This document shows, in pieces, positions 1 through 12,069 of a stretch of 64,000 bases of DNA. Source of the stretch: Neurospora intermedia (Eukaryota; Ascomycota; Sordariomycetes; Sordariales; Sordariaceae); assembly GCA_037102815.1 (NCBI GenBank), contig BTPP01000006.1, positions 2,666,001-2,730,000 of the forward strand. The letters run 5' to 3'. The notes beneath the pieces are model-generated. The model was not told the origin of the DNA. It saw only the letters and a program-made list of their open reading frames with translations, and did no database searches. Positions within the stretch are counted from its first letter, which is position 1. The number at the start of each line of letters is the position of its first letter. Made by a program: the position numbers and the translations under genes.

Positions 1-702
1 TTCTTGGGTTTTAGGTAGGGAAGGTCTTACCACGCCTTGGCGGATTTGCAGTACTTGATCCAGCAAGTCAACTGCCAGCATATCGATGTTTATGCCTTCT
101 CTCAATCCTCGATGCTTGTACACCAGCACCCGAATCATGGGCTCCTTGTTCCGGATTCCCTGTTGAATCCATACATAAGGGGGCCTTGAGGATTTTGGCG
201 TGCCAGGTTTCTCGGGAAAGCCAAAATCCATTTCGGTCACCGGGTCGCATGTCCATGGATGAAGCGGTTCCGCACCGGGACACGGCACGGCGATGAGGTC
301 GACTTTGGTCTCATTGTAGCCATGACCGCCGATATCACCATCAATGACAGCCCAGCCGGGCTCCGAGTCGGCCAACGTGACGGCGCTGCCCACGGTGGGT
401 TTGGAGATGTTGCGCAAGTTGGTCATGATGGGATGACCTTGTAGGATCTTCCTGGCTTCATCACGGGCCCTTTCTTGCGAGGATCGGCCGGCAAAGGGGT
501 CTTGGCCGGAAGGTTGTTGTTGTTGGTGGTGGTGGTGGTGAGGCGGAAGGCCGACCGCCGCCGTGACGGCTGCTGCCGCATTCTCGAACTCGCCGGTGGC
601 CGTCCCACTGCGACTCCCCACTGTCGGCGGTCGGGTGGGCGGCCGTAGCGGTTCCAGCTCTACAGCCTTGTCAGTGGAGCCGCTAGAGCCATTGTTGTCC
701 AT
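1..702 (-). CDS. N-terminal part of a fungal protein with an 'IAVPCPG' hydrolase-like domain (partial, runs off left edge)
   Basis: The minus strand opens at an ATG (702-700) and reads without a stop to the window edge, about 224 codons to a possible splice donor (GTAAGA) at 30. The first 50 residues are low complexity, followed by a His5-Gln4 run. The ordered part starts near residue 105 with GWAVIDGDIGG, HGYNETKVDLIAVPCPG, a TWTCDP-like stretch (HPWTCDP), WIQQGIR, RVLVYKHRGLREG and LAVDLLDQVLQIRQG. From memory of the families, this run is typical of the N-terminal domain of large ascomycete proteins that pair an alpha/beta-hydrolase-like (SERAC1/LipA-like) module with ankyrin, TPR or NB-ARC regions, some linked to non-self recognition. 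The C-terminal part is outside the window, so its function cannot be assigned. Codon use and the length of the frame support a real gene. The exact first intron is uncertain. Confidence 0.72.
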   Translation of the reverse strand, partial: MDNNGSSGSTDKAVELEPLRPPTRPPTVGSRSGTATGEFENAAAAVTAAVGLPPHHHHHQQQQPSGQDPFAGRSSQERARDEARKILQGHPIMTNLRNISKPTVGSAVTLADSEPGWAVIDGDIGGHGYNETKVDLIAVPCPGAEPLHPWTCDPVTEMDFGFPEKPGTPKSSRPPYVWIQQGIRNKEPMIRVLVYKHRGLREGINIDMLAVDLLDQVLQIRQGVVRPSLPKTQE

Positions 703-3250
703 AATAGCACCCAAGTGTGCTGAGCAGATCGGATCCTGTATGTATGCTGCCGGGTTCTTCAGAGTCTTGGTTTTACAGGTAAAGAGCAGCACAAAGTTGG
801 GAACAAGGTCGAGAGATGTTGCGGTGGCCAAGACCAGCAGAGTTGTGGAAGCAGACTTGGGGACTATTTAGTTGCACGGATAGGCCAGCCAGCAGCGGTA
901 AAGTGCTGCCAAGATAGCTGCCAAGAACAGCTTGAGCAGTCTATATCCAGCGTTGACCACACTTGCGCACACCAACCGCCGCCCACCAGTCCAGGAGAGG
1001 CAACCGTCCAGGGGGCGGGTTTTCTGACAGAGGCGGGATTGGTCCGTACATGGTAACTGACTGGATCAGTGGGTCGCGAGGGACCGGCAGAGGTATATGG
1101 TGCGGACCGTGAGGTTCTGGAAGATGATAAGTCGTGCGTGTGAAGTTCGCTGAAATATCTTTGGCAAAGACCCCTCTCTAGCTGTGGAGGACTGCTGAGA
1201 AGAGAGCTGTCACTGGACGTCTGTCTGCGAGCAACATGGAAAGGGTTTAGCTTGGTCGATCCAAGCTCGAATGTCTTTACCGCCTTCCATGCCGCCCTCC
1301 CGCACCCGGTGTTAGGGACGAACGGGACGGAAAGGTAGGTGGGCAGCTGATGGAACTGATGAGCACCGATGAACACACCTTGAAAGAGTGTGGGCGAAAC
1401 TTGGTCATGATCGTGGGGTGCTCGGTAACGTATCTGTTGCTGCCAACTGTCGGCTAGTTCGTTGCTTTTGTTGCTCACTTTTTTTTTTTATGCTTTCTCT
1501 CCTATGAAAGATTAGAAGATCTCGCGAGACAACGTCAAACGAATGGCAAAGTACAAGAAATGTGATGTTTCAGTCGCAGAGACCTTTGAGCCTGTATGCC
1601 GGTCATGTGAAATGTAATGTGTGATATGATATGAGCTAGCTGATGTCATTCAGCAGGACTGCGTGAGATGTGATGAATGATCATAAGGCAAGAATCCCGT
1701 CGTTCAGTCAGCTTGTCTGTCGTCGGGCTGTAGTGTATGTTCCAGAGATGGGTAGTCTTGGCTCGACTATAGGGCCCTCGACATGTAGTTGTAGCGCCAA
1801 TATACACTACACTGCGCAGTATCTTGGCAGGCTAATCCCAGCTCGAATTGAACTTCCCTGAATGGGGACGACGTCGAACATCATATGTGCGTGAATGCGG
1901 GCTTCCTGATGATCTGATAAAGAATTTATTGTGACCTGCAGTCATCAGTTTGCCCAGAGCGCCTGGTATTCCAAACACTGCGATGTCAACTTGTGAAAGA
2001 CATACACTAGGTTGTACCATACTTTGAAGAGTCTCTGCAGTCTGTTGCTCTGTCAGTCTTTTTTACAGTCCTCTTTGTCTTTGGGCGCAACATGTGTGTC
2101 GCCGAACCACAAAGTACTGATGACATTGTTGCCGCTGTTGGTTTCAAATCAATTAGTTATTTCTCTTATTGTCACAAGCTGGAACGGCCCTAGACAGTCG
2201 TTTGCTAATCCTCTTCAGCCAAGATCAACTCAGTTCAAAGAGATAGTGACTGGACTCAGGGTCTGACTGATCATCTCAAGAGATGTCTTGATCAAGAGAC
2301 CATAGAGATGATGCCTTTGTTGAAGGGGAAGCGTTTGTGGATGAGCTACAGACGGGTGGGAGTTCTTGAGATGGAAATTGAAAGTATTCAGCTTCGTCTG
2401 CGAGAAGCCGTGAGAGTAACAACGGAGGACGGCGGCTTTCACTCCGATCGAATGCCATCCAAGGAAGTTGAAGACGGGTGGAAGCGCAACAAAGATAGGT
2501 ATGGTGCAAGAAGGATCACGACGTACGAGCCACCCTTCAATCCCAGGTCCTGCCGTTGTGACTGCCCTCTTCCATCTCAGCTCTTCAAGTTGCCTGCTTT
2601 GCCTGCCGGTGACCGCTGCTCGCCTTGGCAATAGTGTGCATACCATGTAGAGGTAGAGGTGCCTAGAGGTAGGTACCTCTCCCTAGTAGGTACCGTCCCG
2701 TACCGCACTGACACCCAACTCCCGTCTGTTGGCCTGTTGCCCGCTGCATTGGCAGTTAGAGGGGAGGCACCTGGGGGGGAGCTGGCGCGACACGGGACGG
2801 GACCTACCTAGAGGTACCTACCTCTACCTACTGCGCCGGGTGCTGTTGAATGAATGCCCGGGGCCTGCACAACGAACCGCAGCGTTGTTCTTTCCCTTCT
2901 CAGAGGAGTGGGTGGACCCCCAACCCGAGCTGCGGCAACCGTTGCCTTGCGCTGGAGGGTGGAAGTGAAAGTGGAATGCGCCGCCAACCTCACACGTCGG
3001 AAAAAGCACAACGACGGGACCACTCCGGGCTTGGAGCCAACCAGACTCGAATCCAGAATCCATCCGTCGTCCATCTTTCTCTCCTCCCCCTTGACTTGTG
3101 ATCGCAACTCCGCAGTCCAGAGCCCCGACCAATATCCAAAACATAACCGTCGACGCCGCGCCCGGCAGCCCCGCTACGTCCGCACGCACTTTGCCTAGTC
3201 CTTAGTGTTGTCGAGCCAGCCGATACCCCGACCGCCGCCGTCAAGAGACA
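703..3250. other. Gene-free stretch left of the NOT1 leader
   Basis: No reading frame here has a recognisable domain or convincing codon use. The longest one, on minus at 864-1478, is basic, Ser/Pro-rich and without a family signature. The segment 2640-2830 is dense in short GGTACC/TACCT/CTAGAGGTA units. It probably holds the promoter of the left-edge gene and the distal promoter of NOT1. Confidence 0.5.
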
Positions 3251-4611
3251 AGTGGAAGACAGAGAGCCCCTCGCTCCGCCGCGCCGCCGCCGCCGCCCGC
3301 CGACTGAACTGACGACGCCTCGCTCACCCGAACCCACCCTACAAAGTGACGGAGATCTCGAGGCTGAGCGACACCGTACCAGACCAAGTCTCGTTTTTAC
3401 GGTCATCACCACCACCACCACCACCACCACCACCACCACCACCACACACACACACACACACACCAATACCGACTTGTATTACATACTAGACAGAACTACC
3501 ACCAGCACCAACACCACCGCCGAAGTGAGCATTTACCTACGCATTCAATTATCTGGCATAGTCTCCGTCCTTTGCGCGCTTCCCTCCACAACCTCCCCTC
3601 CCCCCTCCCTCCTCCCTCTTCTTCATCTTCCTCCTTGTTGGCCGTCACAAGCACCAGCACCGGGACCACTACCACCACTACCACCACCACCACCACCGAC
3701 GTCCACGTCTGCAACTCCGTGTCAGGACAAGCGAGGTTGGGACGCGGTAGTCAAGTAGTGTGCAGAGTGAAAGAGGTAGTTGCTCGTTGGACCCCCCGTC
3801 TCTGCAGCTGCCAGGTACACCTACACTACTCTCTGTGTGCCTGCCGGCATTCATCCCGGAGCACAGGTACCACGTCTAGCCACTCAAGGCTACCTACCTC
3901 GTGTCTACCTACTGGATGGTGGTTCCACGACGGAGAACTACTCCAGCTTCATGCTACTCCCAAGCCAAGCAACCCGTCTCCCAACTCACCTCCATTCCCG
4001 TCCCTACATTCATCGTCATTACACTACCACCTTCCTGAGCTTCTACCATACTACCTCTAGGCCGATGGCGCTAGTCACAGCAACCTCAATCACCCCAGTC
4101 CAAAAGTAGCCCCACCAGCACAAGTCGAAGCTCCCTGACCAACATCCCAGATATCCAGATTTAGTTGCTCTTGAGCAATCCATCACCGAGGACACACACA
4201 TCGATCCCTCGCAAGTGGGACCCCGAAACCGACTCGTTGAAAAAAAAAAGGTACGCTTGCTGCTGTCACTCCCGCATCCACGTCTGCGCCACCATCTCGT
4301 CATCGCGAACCGCGCCGCGACCGCTTCCATCGTCCGTCTCCCTGCTGCCACAGCCTGCGATCGCGGCCAGCCTCGTGACTACTACCCTCTGCCTCGAGTC
4401 ACTGTATTGCCCCAGCATTATCCACTCGGCTCGGGCAACCTGTCCACAACCAGACCTGTCCGCAACAACAGCTGCGCCGAATCGTCCTCCGTCACCCTCT
4501 CCACTCCGTTATTACCACGCTGCCCACCCTCGACCGTGCTGTCTATACACGTGCTCCGAGCTTCGCTGACCTGGCCTTGTTCCTTCCTAACAGATAGTTA
4601 ATGAGAACGGC
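3251..4611 (+). promoter_or_regulatory. Probable long 5' leader and promoter of NOT1
   Basis: The 1.3 kb before the NOT1 start is C/A- and C/T-rich with CAC, CA and ACC microsatellites and no conserved frame, as in long fungal 5' leaders. A stop codon (TAA, 4588-4590) sits in frame shortly before the ATG at 4612. A plausible leader intron ends at 4593: a GCTGAC branch site at 4565, a pyrimidine tract and then CAG. A matching donor could be the GGTACGC at about 4250. Several ATGs (for example in the CCAGCTTCATG context near 3950) would give upstream reading frames. Transcript ends cannot be fixed from sequence. Confidence 0.4.
3407..3462. repeat. (CAC)n followed by (CA)n microsatellite
   Basis: About 13 CAC units (3407-3445) run straight into about 10 CA units (to 3462). 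A second ACC-rich tract lies at 3664-3697. Both are in the putative NOT1 leader. Confidence 0.9.
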
Positions 4612-7600
4612 ATGGAAGGGTTTCGGTCTTACTTTCAGCGGTTAGTGGTCGGCAATGCCGGCCAAATCTTTCCGAACCAAAAATGGCAGGGTGTCAACTC
4701 GACCACCTACCACCAGCTCGTCGCAGAGGTGAAGAAGCTATCACAAGACTTTGAGCAGTCCAGGAGAATTGCCGAGGCGATTGAGACAGGCACAGAAGAC
4801 CTCTTCCGCGACTTTGATCTTTCCACCTTCATGGAACATTTCAAGCTCGATGCTTTCGAAAAGACTGTTCTAGCGCTTGCCTTCAAGCTTGGGAGCAAGC
4901 CCGATCTCAAGACCAAGGGTAGGCCTTCCCATTGCCTCTCCCCGGCTGCTTTCGTGGCCTCGGCCCGTTGTTTGCTGACCCCAGATCCTTCCATCTAGCC
5001 GATGCCATCTTATCAACAAACTTCCCCATGTTTGGCAACATTCTCAGCAAATCGTCCGGCACGCATACGATGCTTGGACCCGATTTTATCGCCGGGTTGC
5101 TCGATCGCTTCATTCAAGTCCACCCGCCCAATTTCAACGCGGCAGCAAAGAAGGAGTTGGAGCATAATGTGCAGTCTCGATACATCCAAGGAAATCCCGA
5201 TTCGAACCCGCTGCCTCCCTCTCAAGTGCTGTCCGCACTTGATCTAATGCGACTATTGGCAGACCGACCCCCGAATGCCTTGACTCTCTACATCCACAAG
5301 ACCGGACGAGACTTCACCGAGAATGAAGAGACTTGCTATAACTACCTCCGGAATCGTCCGGCGAACTGCCAGTTGAGTGAGGAGCAGGTATCCCACGCGC
5401 TCATGTATACGACCATCAGCCAAACCCCTCCGCATAACCCTTCGGTTCTTGTCACGGCTCTCAGGCGTGTTCTGCCAGGTACCTTCAGATGGCAGGATGT
5501 GGTCTCGTACTTTGATCACAGCGGTGCCCGAATCACTGCGCCCCAATTTCTTCGTCTCTACAATGCTCTGCTGCCGATAGCGCAAGACGACAGCCAGGGT
5601 TTTGATATTCAGCGGCTATGGGGTGGCGAGTGGGAAAACCCAGAGACTCAAATGTCTTTTGTCTGCGCATACACCTCACTGCTGCCTGAACAGCTGGACG
5701 CCACCACCATCCCGGGCCTGAAGCCGACCTTCACCTTGGACGACTATGCACAAGCACCCCAGATGATCCGGGAAACGGCCGCATATGCAGTCAGGCATCC
5801 CTTGGTATCCGAAGCGGCCATGTCTGCCATCTTCAACGTCGCCCTCCACTCTACACACGCCTCCAAGTGTACCGAAGCCAAGCGTCTTTTCCAGGATGTC
5901 GTCGTTCCCCAAGTGGCCATCTTTGTGGTCTCGGCCTTCAGGGTGCCCAAGCCTTGGCCCAAGCTAGCTGAGGACGCTCTGGTGGACTTGTTCATAGAGT
6001 CGTTATGGGCAGCTAAATCACCCGAGACCGATTTCGTGATGAATAGCCTGTGGAGGTGGGACAAAGACTGGGTCAAAATGAGGTTGATAGATGCCCACGC
6101 GCACCGGCCGATATGCCTGCCACAAATTTTCGAGCATTCCATACGGCAAGGCTGGCTTGAGGAGCTTGTCTATCTAATCAATGGCTTTGGGTTCGATCTC
6201 ACTGCTCTAGCCCACGCCGAGGGCTACCTCGACCTGCAGGAGTGGGCACAGAAAAACGCAGAACGGAGTACCGAGATGGCCTCGGCCCTTCTTCAGTTCC
6301 TGATGATCAAGGCGAACCTCGAACTGCAGTATCAGCGTTCTGGGCCCGGTGCCCCTAAGCAGAGCACCACCCTGCAGGTTCGGACAGTGTCTGCCATGCT
6401 TCAGATCCTGGAGGAGTTTCTGCCCAAGTCGCCGATCCCGGAGCTTATTGTGGTCCAACGGCAATGTATCACGGCGTACCCGAGGCTTATCAATTACGGC
6501 GAAGGGTTCGATGACATTATTGACGCCAACGGTCGTGATGGAAATTCCTTACCCCAGGCTGCTAATGTTAGAATGGAGGAGCACTACAAGAAAATGTACA
6601 GCGACGAAGTCGCGGTGCGAACCATCGTTGAGGTTCTCGACCAGTACAAGCACTCGCGAGATCCTCTCGAACAAGACACCTTTGCTTGCATGATTCACGG
6701 CCTGTTCGATGAATACGCCCATTATGAGAATTACCCTCTGGAGGCGCTCGCCACCACGGCTGTGCTCTTCGGCGGCATCATCTCTCACAAGCTCGTTTCG
6801 GAGTTGCCTCTCAAGATCGGACTTGGCATGATCCTCGAGGCTGTCCGGGACCATCAACCCCAGGAGCCCATGTACAAGTTTGGCTTGCAAGCTCTTCTTC
6901 AACTCCTACCTCGATTACGCGAATGGCCAGGGTTTTGCACGCAGCTATTGCTCATTCCGGGTCTTCAGAATACCGAGGCCCGCAAGAAGGCCGAAGATGT
7001 TCTTCGTGAGCACGAGGAGGAGACGATGCGCGCCCGCGGAGGCACCTTACCGCTTGGCTCGACCATGGGTAACGACAACATGACAAACGGTAACCTTGAC
7101 GAGGCTCACGGTTCGGAGCAGCACCCGCCGCCATTCGCGTCGGTCAACGTTGATCCGCCTCCACCGGGGGTGATTTATGAGGACCCAACCGCCGAGGCCC
7201 AGGGCAAGATTCAGTTCTTCCTCAACAACCTCACTGAAACTACACTGCAGACCATGTACAAGGACCTTCGCGACATGTTGGAGACCAAGCATCAGCAGTG
7301 GTTCGCTAGCCACCTGGTTGAGGAACGTGCCAAGATGCAGCCGAACTACCATCAAGTTTACCTTGACCTGGTCAAGATGTTTGAGGATAAGTCGCTGTGG
7401 GCCGAGGTCCTGAGAGAGACCTATGTTAGCGTCCAGAGAATGCTCAATTCCGAGGTTACGCTGCAGAACTCAACTGAGAGGACGCACTTGAAGAATTTGG
7501 GTGGCTGGCTCGGTCTTCTGACGCTCGCCAGAAACAAGCCCATTAAGCACAGAAATATCGCTTTCAAACAGTTGCTTATGGAAGCGCATGATACCAAACG

Positions 7601-10600
7601 TCTCCTGATTGTTATACCTTTCGTCTGCAAGGTCCTCGCTCAAGGAGCTTCATCAGAGGTCTTCCAGCCACCTAATCCCTGGCTGATGGATATTATCCAT
7701 CTCCTGATCGAGCTGTACCACAACGCCGAGCTGAAGCTGAACTTGAAGTTCGAGATTGAGGTCTTGTGCAAGGGCCTCAAGCTGGACCACAAGAGCATTG
7801 AGCCGTCTGGCGAGATTCTCAACCGGGTTCCTGTCGAGGAAGTTCCTGATCTGAATGGGCAAGAGCTTGAGCCCTACGACAACACCTCTATTAACGGTAT
7901 GGGTAGTGTCGCGGGTGGCCTCCCCGCTCATGCCTCTCTTCCGATCCCCGACCTTTCCGCCAGCCTCTCGATCCCGCCAACCGAAGTCATTGATCAAGCC
8001 AAACTGCACAGCATTACCTCTCAAGCAGTTACGCGAGCACTGCAGGAGATCATCCAGCCAGTGGTTGACAGGTCCGTGACCATTGCGGCGATAGCCACAC
8101 AGCAAATGATCCATAAGGACTTTGCCACGGAGCCTGATGAGAACCGGGTGCGGGACGCGGCGATCAACATGGTCAAGTCAACTGCGGGCAGTCTTGCCCT
8201 GGTCACGTCCAAGGAACCCCTTCGCTCCAACATGGCCAACTACCTTCGTGCCCTCTCGGCTGAGATCGGTCTAGTGCTGCCCGAGGGTATTATCATGCTC
8301 TGCATCAACTCGAATTTGGATCTCGCTTCTAGCGTAATCGAGAAGTCGGCTGAGGATCGTGCGGTTCCGGAGATCGAGGAGATGATTCAACCTGAAATTG
8401 AAGCCAGACGCCGGCATCGTGCGCAGCGTCCGAATGAGCCATATATGGATCCTGGACTCACTCGCTGGGCCTGGACCATTCCTCATCCCTTCAAGTTGAA
8501 CCCAAGCATGACTGGTCTTAACGCGGAGCAAATGGCTATTTACGATGACTTTGCCCGGCAGCCGAGGGCAGTCGCTTCGACGACAGGACCGTCCCACGCA
8601 GCCTCCACATCGGATGCCAGGTCTCTCGCAAATGAAGTCCTCGGAGATCAGTTCAACACTATTTCGGCCCTTCCCACACCTGCGGAGACACCTTCGCTTC
8701 CTCACCTCGGTGGTCAGCTTCAGCACTACCCCCAGGGAAGTGGCGGATTGGCAAACGGACGTCAAGCCGGGCTTAACCAGGTGGATGCCAGGACCATTGC
8801 TGACAGAGTCAACAAGCTTTTGGAGTCACTGACCGCGGCCGCCACTGGTGCCACCGAGGAACACTTCAATGAACTGCCCCGCGCTCACCAAGTCCTGGAC
8901 ATCATTGACGCCCTTGTGCAACTTATCATCAAGACTCAGCAGACGTCTGAAGAGTTTGCAGCATATGCCGCAACCCAGATCGCCCAGTTGATCTTCAGAC
9001 AGCCAGGCGATACCCTCTTGCTTGAAAGTCTCGTTCATGTCCTCGAAACCCTCCGCAAGATTGCCGGCCCGGCCACGAGCCAGCAGATCAGGAGCCTCTT
9101 CCATCAACAACCAGCGGAATACTTCCTCAACCTTTCGCTCATTGCAGCACTGCTCGGCACGGACCTGCTCGACTGGAGAAGCATTGATGCGGCCATGTCT
9201 ATGGCCCTCCAGCAACGCAAAGAGGGATCCGTCGAGTTCCTCGAGCAGCTTGTGGATCTTACGCTGCTGAGTGAGAGCCCTCTTGCGCTCTATGCTGACT
9301 TTGTCCGCAGTTTGGAGGAAGCATGGGCCTGGATCAGTGAGAATCCGGATGTTCCAGGAGGCCAGAGTCTCAAGTCCAAGATCCTTGCCCCTCCTCCGGA
9401 CTTGCCTGAAGGCCTTACTCCGGCAGAGATCCTTGCCATCCGTCAGGACCAGATGGAGTATGTCTTTGACGAATGGGTTCACCTCTGCAACAACCCTGCC
9501 GCCTCGTCCTCCAAGTCGTCGACGATCTTTGTACAGCAGATGCGCTCCAGAGGAGTCATTGCTAGCACTGATGATTTCCTCATGTTTGCACGCCTAGCCA
9601 TCGACAAGTCTGTGGACCGCTTCGAGCATGTTGTTCACCTCAATGGAACGATAACGGAGGCGTACCAGGCTATTGATGCTTTAGGCAAGATGATCCTCAT
9701 CTTCTTCCAGTCCCACGAAGACAATGCCGACGGACAAACGGCTCGTGCTGCTTTCATTGATTCCATCCTCGCCCTTGGGGTGCTGGTGTTGAATAGCCAC
9801 CACGTCAAGCGTGGCGACGCTTTCAACTCACGGGTGTTTGTTCGGTTCTTCTCCTACCTCCTCCACGGCATTCACTCTCTGGAGGAGCTGCCAGAAAATG
9901 AGCGTGATCGCTTCATGCTTAGCTTTGCCGAACGTCTTTACGACCTGCGGCCGAGCCTCTACCCAGGCTTCGTCCTTGGCTGGCTCACACTTGTCACCCA
10001 CCGTGTCTTCCAGCCAGCCATGCTTCAAATGGCTAACAACGCGGGCTGGGAGGCGTACACCAAGATCCTTCGGGATTTGCTCTCTTACCAGGGCGAGCTG
10101 CTGAAGCCGCTCGAGCTCTCGATCTTCGCCAAGGAAATGTACCAGGCCGTCCTAAAGCTCCTCATCATCCTGGGGCATGATTTCCCCGATTACGTGTCTG
10201 CCAACCATGTGCTGCTGTGCCAGAGCTTGCCGCCTCACGCAACGCAATTAAGGAACATGATCTTATTGGCTACTCCTGCTTCGGCCGCGAAGCCGACCGA
10301 TGCCTTCCAGCCCGGCTTGAAATTGGATCAGATCGCAGATATCAAAGAAGCAGCGATCAGTGTCTACGATCCTGCCGAGCAGCTACGCCAACTGGGGCTG
10401 CTTGACATTCTGGACCAGGCTTTGCAGAACGGCCCGTCCGAAGATGCCATTGCGCAGATTACACACGCTATCACTAGGTCTGGTAGCGGAACGACGGACT
10501 ATGGCTTCGTCCCTATTGACGTCAACCGTCAAGTCATCGACGCCGTAATCACGCATATTGGCAACTTTGCCGTCAACCGCGCCGCCACCAGGAACGACGC

Positions 10601-10988
10601 CTCTGTGTTTGTCCCCGGCGCACCAGACCTGAAGACACTGCAAATGCTCATCACGGAACTCTCCCCCGATACGAGGTACTTTGTTCTGAACAGCATGGCG
10701 AACTGGCTCCGCTTCACCAGCGCCCACACGCACTATTTCATTCAGGTCTTCCTTGACTTCTTTGGCCACGACGTCGCCTCCACGGATCCCGAGGAGATGG
10801 ACATTCGGCAGCAGATTGTTCGGATCCTCCTTGAACGGTTAATAGGCTACTGGCCGTACCCGTGGGGTCTGATAATCACCACCATGGAGCTGGTCAAGAA
10901 CGAGAAGTACAACTTCTTTGAGCTGCCTTTCATCAAGGCCACCCCTGAGGTGCGGAGAGTGTTTGAGGATAAGGTTCGCCAGCACTAG
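4612..10988 (+). CDS. not1: CCR4-NOT complex scaffold subunit NOT1
   Basis: Exons 4612-4918 and 4999-10988 (80-bp intron, branch CTGAC) encode 2098 residues. NOT1 is the large HEAT-repeat scaffold that holds the CAF1/CCR4 deadenylases, CAF40 and the NOT2/3/5 module, and so drives mRNA deadenylation, translational repression and transcription-linked roles. The order of regions fits the family. An N-terminal HEAT region is followed by the MIF4G-like CAF1-binding domain at about 836-1040 (KHRNIAFKQLL, LLIVIPFVCKVL). The DUF3819/CAF40-binding region is at about 1107-1295 (TSQAVTRALQEIIQPVVDRS, RRRHRAQRP) and the conserved NOT1 C-terminal domain covers about the last 330 residues (LLERLIGYWPYPWGL). 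Length matches NOT1 proteins (about 2100-2400). The acceptor at 4998 was chosen because the nearer CAG at 4984 gives an immediate stop. The ATG is the first after an in-frame stop, although a spliced upstream start cannot be fully excluded. Confidence 0.96.
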
Positions 10989-11237
10989 AACCGCTCGATA
11001 ACCGATGGGGAGCAGATGAGACGGGAGTTCGGCCGTCCGCCGATCCAGGGCTCGCTGGGGAGATTGCTGCTAGGTTGTATATACCGATGTCATTATGATG
11101 GAGACCCAATGTCCTCATATGAAGACCCGGTCATATCACTGAGTCCATGGAGCAGAGACGCACTAGTCGAGCTAGGGTGGAGATATGTGCCGCCCCCAGA
11201 GGTCTCTTGGCCACAGTGGTCTTGGAAACCTCTTTCC

Positions 11238-11290
11238 GAGCCAGAGCCAGAGCCAGAGCCAGAGCCAGAAGCCAGAAGCCAGAGCCGAGG
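11238..11290. repeat. GAGCCA-type hexanucleotide array
   Basis: Five near-perfect GAGCCA units are followed by GAAGCCA variants, about 230 bp past the NOT1 stop, so probably in its 3' UTR. The overlapping frames (Glu-Pro or Arg-Ala repeats) are a by-product of the repeat. Confidence 0.85.
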
Positions 11291-12025
11291 CTGGAGACGC
11301 AGACGCAACCCGAAAAAGCAAAATCAGAGATTTTGGTGCTCACAGACAATCAACAACGGTGGCGGAAGAGGGCAGTAGACGAGGCGCGAGGGGAGGGTAC
11401 CAGGAGAAGCTTAAAGTATGGAATGGTGATTGATGTATGTAATTAGCATGGATATAATCTCCCACCAACAAAGCGGAAATAATAGGAGTTTGGAACAAAA
11501 GCGAATAGAGATTATAATGTTATACTCGGTACTATGTTCCAATTCCGTTTCGTCTTGTTCTACTCGCTGAGAAAAGGAGAGAAGAAGAGAAGAAGAGAAA
11601 GGGGTAGGTGGTAATGGTTAATATATAAAATTATTGAAAGGATTCAAATTGTTATGTAGTATAGTGTTTTCGGTCGATACTTTACTGCCAGTACTTTTGC
11701 GATGATCATTTTACCTGTAATGAATGATACCTTGCGCGGGTATTCGGTTATTACTTTTCTTCTCCATTTCTTTTCTTTCTCTTTTTCTCTGATGTTTTTA
11801 TCATCCGTTTCTCCTGTCCGTGCCTACAGAGTAGTCAAGTCGAGTCTAGTCTACCACTCTGGACACACAGACCTAGCAGTTAACCACTTGATATATATAC
11901 CCATCTACGCTTCAATTACTTACCGTCTACTAAATCGTCTACCTTCACAGTCAGTCCATACTCAATTATGATTTTAGACATTCAGACATCTAGAGACAAG
12001 CACCTAGTCTACACCTCGCTATGTT

Positions 12026-12069
12026 GATCTGATCTGATCTGATCTGATCTGATCTAATCTGATCTAATT
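12026..12069. repeat. GATCT pentanucleotide array
   Basis: Six perfect GATCT units in tandem, then AATCT, GATCT and AATTG. The GATC cores recur every 5 bp. Confidence 0.95.

Noticed and set aside
864-1478. 204-codon frame on minus
   Set aside because: Basic, Ser/Pro-rich, no domain, no family phrase, and no splice-supported extension. It looks like chance in G+C-rich flank DNA.
3496-3758. Poly-Val/poly-Thr frames over the CAC/ACC repeats
   Set aside because: They are made by the microsatellites in several frames at once and have no other coding sign.
4932-10988. NOT1 as a single exon starting at 4932
   Set aside because: This would use part of the intron as the N-terminus and lose the conserved first 100 residues. 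The spliced model 4612-4918 + 4999-10988 keeps frame and family features.
11238-11433. Glu-Pro/Arg-Ala repeat frames after NOT1
   Set aside because: Produced by the GAGCCA array in the 3' flank; three frames are open together.
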